NCBI GenBank assembly: GCA_018343915.1
Contig: JABRWF010000007.1
Coordinates: 434,001-498,000 of the forward strand
Source of the DNA: Agroathelia rolfsii
Taxonomy: Eukaryota; Basidiomycota; Agaricomycetes; Amylocorticiales; Amylocorticiaceae
Reading direction: 5' to 3'
DNA length: 64,000 bases
Positions within the stretch are counted from its first letter, which is position 1. Every line of letters begins with the position of its first letter. The translations under genes and the position numbers were made by a program. Below, piece by piece: positions 1-12,530 of this stretch. Under the pieces are notes generated by a model. It saw only the letters and a list, made by a program, of their open reading frames with translations. It was not told where the DNA came from and ran no database searches.

Positions 1-650
1 TTCAGCTGAACAAGGTGAAAAGTGATGGAACCCCTACGAGCTATCAGCACTTGGGTAAGACCATGTTAGTTCACTAACCTCCTTCAAATTCTTATTCTCT
101 CCCTTACATTTATAGACCCATTTAGGCGTCTGAATGGGGACGGCTTCTTTATCACGGCGACAACAGTACTGACTCCGAGCTCTAAAGGCGGTACCATTTT
201 ACATCCCAAGGTAGGACACCTGTCATCACCCCCTTTTTTTATGAGGAATGTTCATACTTATGACCTTGACAGCAAAGGCGTATCATCACTGTGAGGGAAA
301 TCGCTCGTGCACAAGGGTTTCCGGACTATTATGAGTTCCTCTCGGCAAACCTGGTCAGCGAAACAGTGATCGCAGATGTATGTTCTCGGAATTCTGTTAT
401 GTTCATTTTCTTGTTCATTGAACCATACTCACAACTTTACGTACTATAACAACATCAGCAAAGCCGTCAAATCGGTAATGCTGTTCCCGTTCCCCTGTCT
501 TACCGTCTGGGACGTGCACTGCTTGGGACTTTGATGGACGACTGGCGACGCGAACTACAAAGGCTGCCTGAAGGAGCACACGAGGCCAAAGGCACACGCC
601 ATTCATCAGCCGAGTTAGTATATGAAAGATCAAAGAGTCTTGAAGTATAG
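1..650 (+). CDS. DNA (cytosine-5) methyltransferase, DNMT1/Masc2-like, C-terminal end (partial)
   Basis: Only the last four exons are in the window: 1-54 (5' end outside), 116-210, 273-377 and 459-650, with GT-AG introns between and frame kept throughout. The joined protein carries a GFFITATTVLTP segment, the ILHPKQRRIITVREIARAQG stretch followed by FPD (motif IX region of C5 methyltransferases) and RQIGNAVPVPLS (motif X), which closes the AdoMet fold. Spacing and wording match DNMT1-type enzymes, which methylate CpG cytosines on nuclear DNA and, in fungi, often silence transposons. The last 40 residues (LGTLMDDWRRELQ onward) are a charged tail. The catalytic PC motif and any BAH domains would be upstream, so the subfamily (DNMT1/Masc2 rather than DIM-2 or RID) is inferred from the C-terminus only. 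Confidence 0.86.
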
Positions 651-1494
651 TAGTTACAGCTAAGAAGACAGATCATAGTGGCATAAGAGCATGTAATATA
701 CGTTATTAGTATAAGTATTATCTCTTGGGTGGGTATGATCCCTGATACAACACACAATCAATGAGCAGGATGGGTGCACATAGTCCACTCTGTGGGCATT
801 CGTCACAAGAAAGCGGCGAGTGCGATGAAGTATGCCGTTAAGTTCATGACTAACTCACCTAATACTAGTAGGCAGCTTCAGCTGAATTATAAGTTGAAGA
901 CCTCATATGCTGTTTGCCGATGCTAACTTGAAGTAACTGTGCATTAGTTGTTTGGAATAAGCTTCCCATCTCCGTTTTACATAATCGTGTAGATTGATAC
1001 GCATTGCCGTTCTCTTGTATTTCCTGATACTGACCTATTTGTTAGACTTGGTGGCTGAGAGGGTAATGAAGACGCTTAGGATGACGCCAGGCTCATGTAT
1101 TTAGTACACATATGTGATACCTCCAATATACACTTCCAAGCACTAATATGGATACATACCAACGCGAGAGGCAGCCTCTGCAGAAAAAAGGAAGAAATAG
1201 AGAGACAATCGGGCTACGGGGAGTAGCGTCACGGTCTGGAGGAGCATAGTGGCAACAACTCGCCGACTGACTTAGGGTATATGCTTAAAGGATAGATGGT
1301 GAAAAACGTGTACATGGTATTATGTGGGTATGATCATGAGACATAAATACAAAGTATAATTAACGGGCACGATGGGTATCATGCGAAAGGAGTGGAAGGC
1401 ATCGTGCACAGTGTAAGTAATCTACTTTGTTGAGGCTGAAGTATAGTCCAGACTGCACATGTGAAAGAATTTTTTTCTCTATAGGCAAAAATTA
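651..1494. other. Convergent intergenic region
   Basis: This 0.84-kb space lies between the 3' ends of the methyltransferase and the EH-domain gene. It is AT-rich and has stops in all frames. The phrase GTGGGTATGATC occurs twice (about 727 and 1324), followed each time by similar but diverged text, perhaps an old local duplication. No gene or RNA is recognised. Confidence 0.6.
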
Positions 1495-2923
1495 TCAACG
1501 CAAGGGAACCGGGACACGGGAGTGTGTCTTCATCAACTTGGTGCGAACACGCCGAAGTTCTTCATCAATGCGCCACATTCCTTTGACGAATGCTTCTCGG
1601 TCAAGCGAGTCACGTGCGTGGTCGCTGTTCGAAAATGCAGATACAACATCCTCCCTATAGTTTGTTTAGCTATGTGAATTCTACTCGCGATGATTCAGCA
1701 ACATACCATATCTGATGTAGAATGCTCTTGTCCAGCTTTGATGCAGACCATATTCTCCTCACTACATGACCAGGCAATCTATCCTGGTGACCTGTACTAT
1801 CATCACTATCCGATGCAGACGAACTTGTGTTTGCAGCATGCGCTGGATGATCCATGTCTGTAATCAAGTCGACAGAAAGACCCCTCCAGCCACGGCTACT
1901 ACCAGGAGGCGGGGAAGTGACCCGGTTCGGTTTTGGCGCTGACTCGGATGAAATGCGCAATGCACGCAGATTGGCGAGGAAAACGTCTTCAAATCGCTTG
2001 CGTGCCGCAGCAGGCACCGGCGTTGGACGCGCATGTTTGGGGACAGGGGTTGATACTATGATCTTACTTGTGTCGTGTGATTGCCCGCTCATGGATGTCA
2101 CGCTGCTAAGTAAAGAAGCGCGATCAGACATGGACATAATGGACGTGCGTGGGGAAGACACGACGGAAGCGCGAGGCGAAGTAAGGACAGGGTTATGTAA
2201 TGGTGGGGGTGGAGGGCCCTTTCGTTTGCTGGTAGATGTACTCGATGACGAAGAACCCGTAGGAGTTGGTGCGATTGCCGGTCGTTGAGGAAGGGGTGGG
2301 GGAGGCTTCCGTAGCTGTTGTGACGATATCTCTCGAATAGGGCTAGGAAAGGATACGTTCTCAAACGATCCAGCTAGGCTATCCTTGTCGAGCTCTTGTC
2401 CACCATCCTCTGCGTCAGCGCCAGGGTCTGACGAGAGTGAGACTGAGTGGAAAGACGAGACTGAGGATGCTGGCATATGAGCGTTGCGCAAGCTAGGTGG
2501 ATATGTGTAAGAGGACTGATCAGCCTTCAATTTGTCGCCTCCTTCCTTTAGGCCCAGACTTGGGACGGGTTTCAGCGAGCTATGGGATGGTTTACGAGGG
2601 GGTAGTCTCGGAGGTTGCACTGGGGGTGACTCGACATTGATCAGGACACCAGACGACTGAGAAAGGGTGGGTGAAACTGGAGGAGGCGGCCTTCTACGAT
2701 ATTCCTTGTATGGAATCACCCGAGGTTGGTCAATTGGAGGGGGATCGTCGACGACCCAATCCTTGAGATCAATCAAGGATGGCTTACGAGCCGGTAATGG
2801 CGGGGGCAACCCAGCTTTCTGCTCATGGGTGTTATCTGCCTTAACCTTGCTTCGTGGATACGGGGTTTGATTCTGGTTTGCAAGAGCCTCAAACGCATTT
2901 ATCCGTGCTTGAAGGGTCGTCAT
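1495..2923 (-). CDS. EH-domain protein, Irs4/Tax4-like
   Basis: Two exons, 2923-1707 and 1654-1495, join across a 52-nt intron (1655-1706) to give 458 residues. The start at MTTLQARINAFEALANQN is chosen because the upstream in-frame stretch is hydrophobic and unlike the rest. Residues 40-380 are low-complexity, with many PPPLP/PPPPLPQRP proline runs and Ser-rich segments typical of SH3-ligand scaffolds. The C-terminal 85 residues form an EH domain: LPGHVVRRIWSASKLDKSIL followed by HQIW, then across the intron DSLDREAFVKGMWRIDEELR. In yeast Irs4/Tax4 the single C-terminal EH domain binds NPF proteins and regulates PI(4,5)P2 phosphatase Inp51; the same role here is inferred. The gene is divergent from the Ecm15-like gene, sharing a 170-bp promoter. 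Confidence 0.8.
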
Positions 2924-3093
2924 TGTTGCGCTACCAAGAGTGGACAATACCAGAAGGGTGAGCAGCAGTTGGGCGTAATTGCACAATGGTAGACTCTCCG
3001 CCACCATGACATAATGTTTTGCCACACTCGGAATCTTGTAGCCACAGCAGCCACTCTAGATCATCCTTTTCTTTCCAAGAGTAACTACTAAGC
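2924..3093. promoter_or_regulatory. Shared divergent promoter (EH protein / Ecm15-like)
   Basis: Only 170 bp separate the two opposing start codons, so both genes must use the same interval for initiation and 5' leaders. No clear TATA box is visible. Confidence 0.45.
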
Positions 3094-3712
3094 ATGTCTT
3101 CCCAACCAGAGCTGTATGCTACTGCTGGTATTTCGATCAATGCATTCTTTCATTTATATCTACGAGGAACTAAATATCCTTATCAAGATTTCTGCCTGAT
3201 TCCCATGGGCACCCCAGAATCTTCCGTGGCCATATACATCGCCGAATGCCAACGGGTTCTGGAAAGAACTGGGCTCAAGTTCAAGGTAACGCATGAACCA
3301 CAATGCTCACCTGCCAGGATTATTTTATATTCTCAAATTCTCTCATCATTATCAGATGCAGTAAGCGTCGCCTATCTTAATTGCGTTCGCGTACATTAGA
3401 TAAATCATTTCTATGTAGCGGGTACGGTACGAATATAGGTTAGCCCTGCTTCAGCTTTCATCGGATCAAACATGGTAACATGGCTTAATAGAAGGGCCAT
3501 GGTCTGAGGTCTCTGCTGCGATTCAGGCATGCCATGCCGCCGTACATGCCCAAGGGATACCTAGAATAGCAACGGATATTCGCATCGGAACACGCATAGA
3601 TCGTGTCATTGAACCAGGAACGGCTAATGAAGGCAAAGTCGCCCGCGTTGAAGCCATACTTGCCAAGGAGGCTCAAACACAAATACATGGAGAAGAGAGC
3701 ATGTTGACATAG
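3094..3712 (+). CDS. Ecm15 / MTH1187 (UPF0045) thiamine-binding-like protein
   Basis: Five exons, 3094-3127, 3188-3285, 3356-3360, 3419-3438 and 3492-3712, give exactly 126 codons (125 residues). The protein contains the family's hallmarks in order: DFCLIPMGTP near the N-terminus, the helix VAIYIAECQRVLERTGLKFK, the MHGYGTNIEGPWSEV strand-loop and the closing ACHAAVHAQGIPRIATDIRI then GTR segment. Members are about 100-110-residue ferredoxin-fold proteins that form tetramers and bind thiamine or related ligands; yeast Ecm15 is the fungal example and its physiological role is unclear. The codons for the conserved Met-His pair are carried by a 5-nt exon, and the following exon is 20 nt, so automatic gene callers are likely to miss this locus. 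The C-terminal 22 residues extend past the usual family end. Confidence 0.83.
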
Positions 3713-3839
3713 TTTTTTTTACGTATTGGAAAATCTCGATACAATAGTGCAATTCCATAGAGTGGCCTTCTCGAGTGGAAATTACTGCAAAAAATACTGT
3801 GTGGGTATCACGATAGGCATATTGTCTTTTTCTGGAGAA

Positions 3840-6800
3840 TCATATCACTATTTCGCAGTGCTCCAGGGCATAAATGCAGTCCTGTCGATCCGTTTGCCAT
3901 TTTTCGACGTCAAGCAGAAGCTCAGGCCCATTGCCTCTGCGCAAATCGGAAAGCTCCCCTCCTATGATTGGCTTCAGTTTATTGTGAAGATTTTCTAAAA
4001 GTAGCTGCGTCGGTTCTGCAGGCTTAAGACCTTTTAGCACTGAGCACTGTCAAAGATCATTTTAGCTTGTAATAATTTTTTGGATCATGGGAAACTCATA
4101 CCGTATCAGGATCATTCAATGTAACTATAAGCCGATCCCCATGCTCGTCTTCTAGTTCGAAAAGAATGTTGAAAGACCATACGCATTCGTGGTTAATATC
4201 ATCTTCCTTGCACCCCGAGCAACGCTCGTAGCGAGTGTCGATTCTAAACTCGTAGTTAGTTTAGGCGTTCGAAAGATTTAGACTAGAACGACAGACCGTT
4301 CATTGCATGCCGTGCAACGATAAACAAGCGCGTCCGTGATATTGTGCGGATATGCAGATGTAACGTGCGCCCGAAGATGGAACTTATGCGTAGGTGATGC
4401 ATGTTGGAGAATATCACTGATAGTATCATGCTCAGCGGTCTTCGTCTCGACCATTACCACCTTCGGGATATTAGAGGTTTCGTAACTTCTCTTGCGCTTC
4501 TGCCATTCCATTTTCCGCCTAGTCAAACATCGTCAAAAATGGAAATGCACTTATGACAAAAGCACTCGCCTTGAAAGAGCCGTCAATTCTTTGGAAGCAC
4601 CTTCTCCAGTTCTCAGTTTTGTAATGAGTCTCTCATTCCCACCAAGTCGGCCGCGTACGAGTCCTGGGCTACCGGTAATGTGCCTCATATTCACTTTCTC
4701 GATATTATAAAAGCATCCTCGCTCGATGCCTTCTGTCTTCAATTCCTGTCCGTCTGTGAGCATAATTTTAAACTTATATTTGTTATCGAATTCAAATCTG
4801 GGGTTGGACGTCCAGTCAGTGACGACGATATATGTCATGCTAGCTGTGTCCTCGTGAACTTCCAATATCTGCCATGTTTTTTAGAAGCTGGAATAACAAA
4901 ATGCTAAACTTTCTCACCTCAGCAGCGGGAATATTGAAAAAGGTCTCGTCTTTCCAATCTTTTAGTAGGAGATTAGGCCAATCGTTGATCCATATATCTG
5001 AGATATGGAATCGATTATGATGTGCTTCTCTTCTCCTGATTTCATATTAGCACAAGTCGATACATATACAGGAGATATTGGTACGCACGTAAGAAGGGCA
5101 TCTAACTCAGAGTTAGTGCCCCTGTCTTCGATTCTCAGTTGCCGAAACTTCTGCGACTCCGAGGAGGTGCCTTCAAAATAGCCATTTTGCCCCGTCTTCA
5201 CTCGCAGATTATCCAAGTACCAAAACTCTCCAGCAGACATTGTTGCGGCGACATCGTAGGCGGGGTACCACATCTCTATCCTCCAGAGATATTCCTTGAG
5301 CGAAGGATGCATGCCCGAACGTTCCGCAGGATAGACGTTTGCTGGTTTGGTGTAATCCACGACGAACACACTGCGTACCATGTCGGATTGCTGGTATGTA
5401 TCAACAATCTACCCGTACATCACTTAGCTTACGTCTCAAGAGGAAAAATGATTGAAAAAAAACCTCAAATGTTCCATTAAAAAAACCCCTCGGAGGAACC
5501 TCTGGATTAACATCCGATAACAGCCTGTGCTGTCTGCGATAGATATTGGCACTGGGGATAGTGACAGATGCCGGTACCTCTACCGGCTGTATCCCACCTA
5601 GAGAAATGACCGTGCCACGATCAATTGGCTCCACGCTAGTAGTGGGATTGTTGGTATCTTGCCACCAGGTTAAAAGACCTCTGCATCGCTTTATAAACAA
5701 TTTATCCGCCTTATACTGGACCCCGTCGTTCGAAAGAAATGGGGTATGCATCGTCTGCTCGAACTGTGCTTCTTTGGGTGTTCCTGGTGGTATTTTACAG
5801 GAAAAGGATTCGGATAAGGAATCGTATATCGCCCACTGCAGTCGATCGCTGTATCCAACGCCTTGCGGCGGTCCAGATTGATTATAGTCACTCACCTAAA
5901 GTCTAAAAGTTTGAGCAAGATACGGACTGACATGGGTAAACGACATACGGGTACGGCGAGTCCTTTGAGCAGGATACATGCCCCGGGAGCACAGTTTGGC
6001 AACCATGCATCATCAACGGAAGTGAAACAGTTTATAGTTATCTTCCCAGTGGGATCAGATACGTGGAGCGTGCGCTTCCGCTGAGGACCTACGAATTGAT
6101 GATAATATTCAATATCTTCATTATCTGTACGAAACAAATAAATAAAGATCACATACCACTTCGGCCGTTCACTGACGAAACAGCGGTGATGGACTTGACA
6201 ATTCCCAGTAAATTCCATTTCATTTTCCCCGGAAGCAACTTATTGATCGGAAAAAACTCGTCTCGCTGTAGATCAACGATGAGGCCAAAGTTGACTTTCC
6301 ATCACCTAACTCCCATACCGTTATTGTATTCGTTATTTTGTTGTATTGAGTTAAATCAATTTGATCATCCTCCTTCGTTACGAAATCGGGTTGGGCTAGT
6401 GTTACTACAGTTTTTTGAGGAGGTGTTGAGGATGTTGATAATTCTAACAAAACATCGGATGTAGAAGATTGTTGAGGACTGGCAGTAGTGGAGATTGGCA
6501 ATCTGGAGTCAGACTGGGCGGACTTTTTTCGTTGTTTCTCCATGTCCTTTAGTCCTCGACGTTTTTTGCGAGATAGTTTTTTACGGGCTTGTTCTAGCTT
6601 TGGGTGTGCAGGCTCTCCAACAGACATTGATTTAGAAGGATCTGCAGAGACCTGCACATTGCGCGGCCACAGCATTCCGGACACCTCATTAGTGTTGGAA
6701 ATGTCCACATTTACGACTTCAGATGGAGCAGGCACTGATGACCGGCACAGATGGCTAATTGATGGTGCAGCCAAATGGAATTCTGATGTCGAACCATGGT

Positions 6801-7966
6801 CATTCGCACTTGTTCCCAGTGCAGAGGTCTCGGAACTCTTTGAGGAACTTGGGACCTTTGATGGAGCTTCTCTATGAGAAGTGGAAGCAAGACTCCGTTC
6901 CGGAACCTGAGGGTTGGCAATGCCAGCGGCAGCGATTATAGGGGGCGGCGTTACAGAAGAATTGGCATCAGCAATCACGGAAGACTGTTGATCACTTTGA
7001 GATGTAGCATCCTTTCCTTCATGTCTTTTGGGAGCAAATCCTGTGAATTGGTTGATGAGATTTCATGTGTGAGGTAAAGACAGTATCATTGTACCAGGCC
7101 AGACGTCAACGGTTTTCCCATCTCCATCCCTCCGATGGCATGTAGTCCAACGTATGAGTACTCCAGAGTTATATTGCAAGACCAGCATCTTCCTCACGCC
7201 AGAGCCACCTTTTCGGGAGACTATAGATTCTTTGAGAGATATTTGGACGACATCATTAATTCGCAAGTCGATGAGACCAAAGCCGTCAACACAAGCCCCA
7301 GTTAAAGTCACTTCAGTGGAGAACGCGTTCGGCTGACTCGAAAGCTTGAATCTCCATTTCTGAGTAGATCCTGGGCGCCAGACCATCTCGACGCATCCTT
7401 GAATGAACGCATTCGTCTCATGGTATTCATGAACATCCGAGTGATAGACGTCGGCCGGGTTGGCGAGGCAAGCAGGCACAAAATAGGAATCTAAGCGAAG
7501 ATCACTCGCGGAGAGAGCAATGTCACTAGTTGATTGAGTTTCGGGGTCGGCATTTCTTTTGCTGGAGACAGAGACCAACATTGATATGATACACAACTGA
7601 AACCTGGTCTGAGAAGAGCTGAGTAGAGTGTATGGCTCCGAGACAATCGGATGGCGGAGCCTGAATGTACGTCTCTGATCCCGTGACCGCGGCAGTGATG
7701 AGGTCATTATATATAGTTACCAAGCCCATATGTACAATCCTTTTCTCCAGGTTTACAACAATCAGTTTACGATGTAGCACACTTTTAATAGATTTCATTG
7801 AACATCGACTATATTTCCACTCCCTTTGCGTGCAAAGTTGCCTTTGAAGGAGAAATAGCTCACTATCTGCATCATCGCCACATAACACTACACACACCTC
7901 TCCAACTTGTAGGCTCTTAAGATGGGAAATTGCATGCGTAATATGTTTGCGCGGAAAAAGTGGCAT
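3840..7966 (-). CDS. POT1-like telomere end-binding protein
   Basis: A multi-exon gene runs from ATG 7966 to TGA 3840-3842. Recognisable blocks, in order, are an N-terminal OB-like segment (about 7530-7966 and 7063-7560, with FIQGCVEMVW and ITLTGACVDGFG-like strands), a Ser/Pro-rich linker with a basic KKLSRKKRRGLKDMEKQRKK patch (6220-6978), further OB folds (5892-6218 and 4962-5895, including MVRSVFVVDYTKPAN) and a C-terminal OB region with two CxxC pairs (RCTACNER and ERCSGCKED, 4205-4310) plus a final LEPL-like helix segment near 3840-4040. POT1 binds single-stranded telomeric G-rich DNA through tandem OB folds and joins shelterin through its C-terminus. Exon borders in the middle of the gene were not all fixed, and the last intron and stop are provisional. 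The 3' end converges on the Ecm15-like gene, 127 bp away. Confidence 0.7.
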
Positions 7967-8373
7967 TAATCATGATTTAATGTAAGTGAGCGAAAATACA
8001 CAATAAAATTCCCTTCGATGGAAGGTAGACACATTAATATTTATATCATAGTATAGAATCAATTTCAAATCAATCCTGGGTAATGGAAGACAAAATGAGT
8101 GGCTGAGGCGCTAAGGTATAAGATAATGTTTTAATAAAGACAGAAGTGAGGATTGAATACTGTATATTGAGTCCTAGTTAGACGTGATGGCTTGCTCACA
8201 AAAAGGGGGCAGGTGTCCTTGTTTGCCGCTCTTTGGTGCCTGTACTGAAACCTATTAGGAGGTAGAACGCTGATCCCCAGCCCGTATCAGAAGGAAACCC
8301 AGATAAGCTATTATACGCAGAATATCTGTCTCTGTTGTTTGTATCCACGACCTGCATTGAGCCATCATAATGA

Positions 8374-9762
8374 CTATCTGAGCGTTCCACCGGTATAATC
8401 TGAGCATTGTGTCGCAAAGTGATCCTCTTCTGCAAGGTCAATAGTAGGGAGATAATCAATTAGTCAGACAGAAAGGCAGCGGACTTAAAAGACGTACCAA
8501 AGGTTGAGTAACCGAAAATAGAGGTAAATAGAGGTGAGGTTTGACGAAGCTCAGTGGTGAGGGTATCCGTTCCAGTGCTCATCATTTCACGCAAGTCTTG
8601 TCGGCCGAGTAAAGTGTGTAGTACGGATAAAGCGTACATATGAGACATAGAACATTGGACCAGAGTGCTAGCAACAATATTGCGTTAATGTCGAGCTACA
8701 AAGGAATGATAACAATGGGAACATACTAGTATCCTGTAGGGATTAGGGTAACATACTATTACAGTGATGCTATGATTATTCCGCCCACAAAAAATTGAAT
8801 GATTAGCTGTACTCACGAGAATTAGATTGAGGAGGGCACAAATGGCTGTGAGTGAGCCGGTTTCAATGCTTGTCCGCCGAAGGCGTGAAAGCAAAGCATG
8901 AGTGCTACGGACATTGCTGCCACGACGCCAGAAGTAGATAGCAAGAATAGCGGCCATGCTGATATCACAAATGCTAGTCTATAGACAAACCAAACAAATG
9001 TCATCAGTATTAGGATTGGAGCGAATAAAGAAATCGAATGCAGTTGATACCGAAAGAAACCAAACATAACAGGGAACCATTGCTCCGGCTGTTTTACTTA
9101 GTCTTCCCAATACAAAGCAATAAACAGTGACCCTGTCCGTCGGTGTACAAAACGAATTTGGCACACGGAATATAATAGATAAATAGGCGAGTATGAACGC
9201 ACGTAATTCCGGAAGCAAAAGCAAGAAGCGCAACTGTCAAAAGCATCATTAATAACTAGCCAAATACCAGGATGAAAGAACAAACCGATATATAAAAAGA
9301 TGATAATGGGTAAAGAGCGTGTCACCGCCCAACATCGGCGAATATAGAATATGTGTGCAATCAGGGCCACCAGGGCAGTCACACCTGGCTCGGCCCATGT
9401 AGTCCAACCCTGGAGATCAAATTCATCGAAATCGCCGAAGGTAATCACTGTGCTACGATAGATCGACGCACTATCAAAGCATGGTAAGTAGATGAGCAAG
9501 CATCTCAATTATTCTTTAACGGGTAGACGCCGCACCAGTCCATGATACCAAGGAAAACGTTCAGAATAACAAGAGAAGTAACGATTGATCGGAGAAAGCG
9601 ACCATCAACAGCGAAATAATTACGAAAATATGTGGTTGCCTGTGAGCATATTATTCCAAGTAGAAGCTGTTCAATCATGACGCCAGTGAGGAAGGGGCCT
9701 AAGCTAGCCGACACCACGGAGGGGGGAGGTAAGACAACAGTGGTCCATCCTTCAACTGCCAT
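8374..9762 (-). CDS. DUF6534-type seven-helix membrane protein
   Basis: ATG 9762 opens a gene of several short exons. The first encodes the typical LGPFLTGVMIEQLLLGIICS helix followed by QATTYFRNYF. A splice (TG|gtgcgg to gatag|T) joins MDCASIYRSTVITFGDFDEF, and later exons give the GWTTWAEPGVTALVALIAHI helix, FYIRRCWAVTRS and the family's TGSLTAICALLNLIL helix. DUF6534 proteins are basidiomycete-expanded integral membrane proteins of unknown function with about seven helices and a variable cytosolic tail. The C-terminal exon is uncertain: the in-frame continuation after STFG leads to a stop at 8374, but a reading to 8196 is also open in another phase. Several middle exon borders remain approximate. 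Confidence 0.62.
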
Positions 9763-10519
9763 AACTATTCGTGCCTTAGAGGGAGGGAATGGTTTATGTT
9801 GGCTATGCGCGTTATCCGAGAGACATGTGAGGGTTGTGAAGGAGCGGTTTAACGAGGAGTCGATGTAGTTGCTATTCAGGACATTGACACGGATGACTTA
9901 AATACAAGCAATAACCCGCCCCTGGCCATTTCAATCTTACTAGAAGTAATATCGATTCAAAGGATCGAGTTAACGTAAGCCAGGGAAGAGGCCCCAATAC
10001 AGGGACGACGCCAGACCCGCACCTCATTTGCTTCCGATTATCTTAATACATTTATGCTAATTCTGGTAGAGTTGGGCCTTATAGTGACCTTCAGACCTTT
10101 TGGTTACTGCAGTCGCAGGAAGATCCGACTGGGCTATCGGTCCGAGTCGTCAGACGATCCATCTCCAAAACTCAGTACTCAGGCTCAGGCCGCTGGTAGG
10201 CTCAGGCCGCTGGTAGGCACTGCCATTGGCAATGCTATGCCAGCGATTAGTAACACAATTGAAGTTGCACTGAAAACTACTAGTAACGGCCTTTACTCCA
10301 GGAACATGACTGTCATGTGAGAAAAGCGAGCCAGCCAGCCAGCCAGCCAAGAGTAAAGCAAAAAGCTAGAAAAATGCCATTGAAGGCATCCGCTTGTCGT
10401 TGTACATGGACGCGGTACGCGGACAAACGAATGAAGTACATACTACAACGCGTGGCTACTCTAAAGGCCTTGTCACGCTGCGCGTGACCGTGACTCCGTC
10501 ACTCCTATCCTCCATAGCA
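9763..10519. other. Intergenic region with small tandem repeats
   Basis: This is the upstream space of the DUF6534 gene and of the decayed F-box copy. It contains a perfect 17-bp tandem duplication (GGCTCAGGCCGCTGGTA, 10182-10215) and five AGCC units at 10329-10348. The ORF across 10054-10320 spans the duplication, resembles nothing known and is not called. Confidence 0.55.
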
Positions 10520-12267
10520 ATGGATTGCCATTTCAACATGTCATCCCGGGCCCCATAAACCGTATTCCGCAGGAGGTTCTCATTGAAATATTCATTCACG
10601 CGCTTCCAAGAGTGATAAATTGCAACTTGTGTACTCGTATGACTCAGGTCTAGTATTAACTGATTTTCAAGTTGGTGCCATTGCTATATCTCACGTCTGC
10701 CGACACTGGCGTGCTGTCACCCTTGCAACACCTTTGCTTTGCATAAGATATACTCCCCAAACCGTCTATGACCTGTGGATGCTTCTCGGTCGTTCGGAAA
10801 ATATACTAATGGTGCTGGATGTCTCATTCCACTTGAATCCCTCATACCCAAACGAATATATCCAACCGTTGTTTGATCAACTTCCACGGGTAAGGGATCT
10901 TTACATGGACATTGATTACATTTTTTGTCATGATAACAAACAAAATGCGTTTAATATATGTAATTTCCCCCGTGTCCTGCAATCCGTGCCCCCAACTCTT
11001 GAGCACCTTCGTGTTTGTGGTTACTCGATAGTAAATGATCACAGCCCTGGGCATAATGAAGTGGCTCCCACCTGATTTAATGTACAAAGATCTAGAGCTC
11101 CGTCACATTCTCCTACGCACGATACCTATTTATTGGAGATGTGGTCCTCTTCATACTCTTACGCTCATTTGCGGTACTATCTTATCTCCGCGCCCTCTTC
11201 TAGGTATTTTAATTGCATGTCCCGAGCTAGAAGAGCTTACGGTATTCTCGTAAGAGTGGGAAGACAACACATCGCCAAATGCGAACGAGAGACAAATAGC
11301 CCGACATCGCTTGATTCGAATAGCACTTTTGGTGTCGAAAATTTTCTGAACAGAATCGTGTTATTCCCTGAAGCCAACGTCTGGATCAATGTGTTTGGTA
11401 GCACAGTACATCGACTTATCTCCCAGTCGGTAGATCAGCATATTACAGGGATATTGGTGTATGCCTTTACTCTCGTACTCCAGCGGTTCCATAGACCATC
11501 AAAGCAATTAGGAATCATCTTTAAAAACTATCATGCACGCGCTTTTCACCAGGGCGGCTATGAAGATGTTTATGGACCTGTTGAGCTATTGTCAACAGGT
11601 GACATTGCTCTTGATGAAATCAGGGGACGTATATAAATTTCACACACTTTGCTTAGGTATTTTCGTTCTCACTATTGATCAGTTTCGGGAATCTAACGGG
11701 GATGTGCTCAGCGATGATTAAGTTATACTTTCCACTTTTGATATACTACTGAATCAAGATTTGTCTTATTTGACACACTTCGAGCGCCATTTGTCACACT
11801 ACGAGATTTGCAACGCTCTGAAGGTTTCATTGCCTCTATATGCTCACCAGGGCGATAAATCCGCGACTAAGAATTATGCAATTGTTAGTATCGATATCAT
11901 CGCCTCAATTTTGCTACCTAACCTTACTAAACTTGTCCTAGCGGATATTACTCTTTGTACCCCATGGCACTCAAACGACTACGAATTCCAAAGGACGTTC
12001 CAAGACAAGCGCAGGGTTATTTATCATTTAAATTTTCCCTTGAAGGGGCGCGAAAATCACACCGCCTGCATATAGAAGCTGATGATCGGGACATGTTGTA
12101 AGTGGGGTGGTCAAGCGGCACCAAGTACAGTCCTAGAAGCATTCGCACCATACGTAGAATTCTTAGAGCAAGAATATGGCCTCCGGCCAGGCTTTCTGCT
12201 AGGCCCAAGAAATCAATGGGGTTGTGAATTTGACTTCGATCTAGTGAAAGGTTCGATACTGGATTGA
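10520..12267 (+). pseudogene. Decayed F-box-like/LRR gene, copy 1
   Basis: An F-box opens at 10555 with NRIPQEVLIEIFIHALPRV. A plausible 41-nt intron joins it to FGAIAISHVCRHWRAVTLAT and a leucine-rich body (FDQLPRVRDLYMDIDYIF and LGILIACPELEELTVFS). The copy is broken: no in-frame ATG precedes the F-box, a frameshift near 11050 moves LPPDLMYKDLELRHI to another frame, a TAA follows TVFS at 11251, another frameshift lies near 11330, and a TAA sits before VILSTFDILLNQD at about 11720. Sequence similarity nevertheless continues to a C-terminal FLLGPRNQWGCEFDFDLVKG block that is also found in copy 3. F-box proteins supply substrates to SCF ubiquitin ligases; this copy is probably not functional. 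Confidence 0.72.
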
Positions 12268-12530
12268 GTAACACCATCCGTACACGTATATGATAATATT
12301 ATACGTTCGTCTCCATGTATTTGCATTGCTCGATTTCACTCTTCATTGTCTATTGACTTCAACGATACATAAGCATCGAAACGGATAGTTCATGTCAATA
12401 GTATATGTAGTGTATAATGTATATATGTGTTACAAAGAAAAATGTCCTGTCGATGCGTATATGTGATTAAGCAGATTCCTATTGCGCAACAACAATGGAA
12501 CGCATTTCTATTTCGTCTTCCCTCACGCTA

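Noticed and set aside
1854..2288. 144-codon plus-strand ORF
   Set aside because: It is antisense to the proline-rich part of the EH-domain gene and mirrors its codon pattern.
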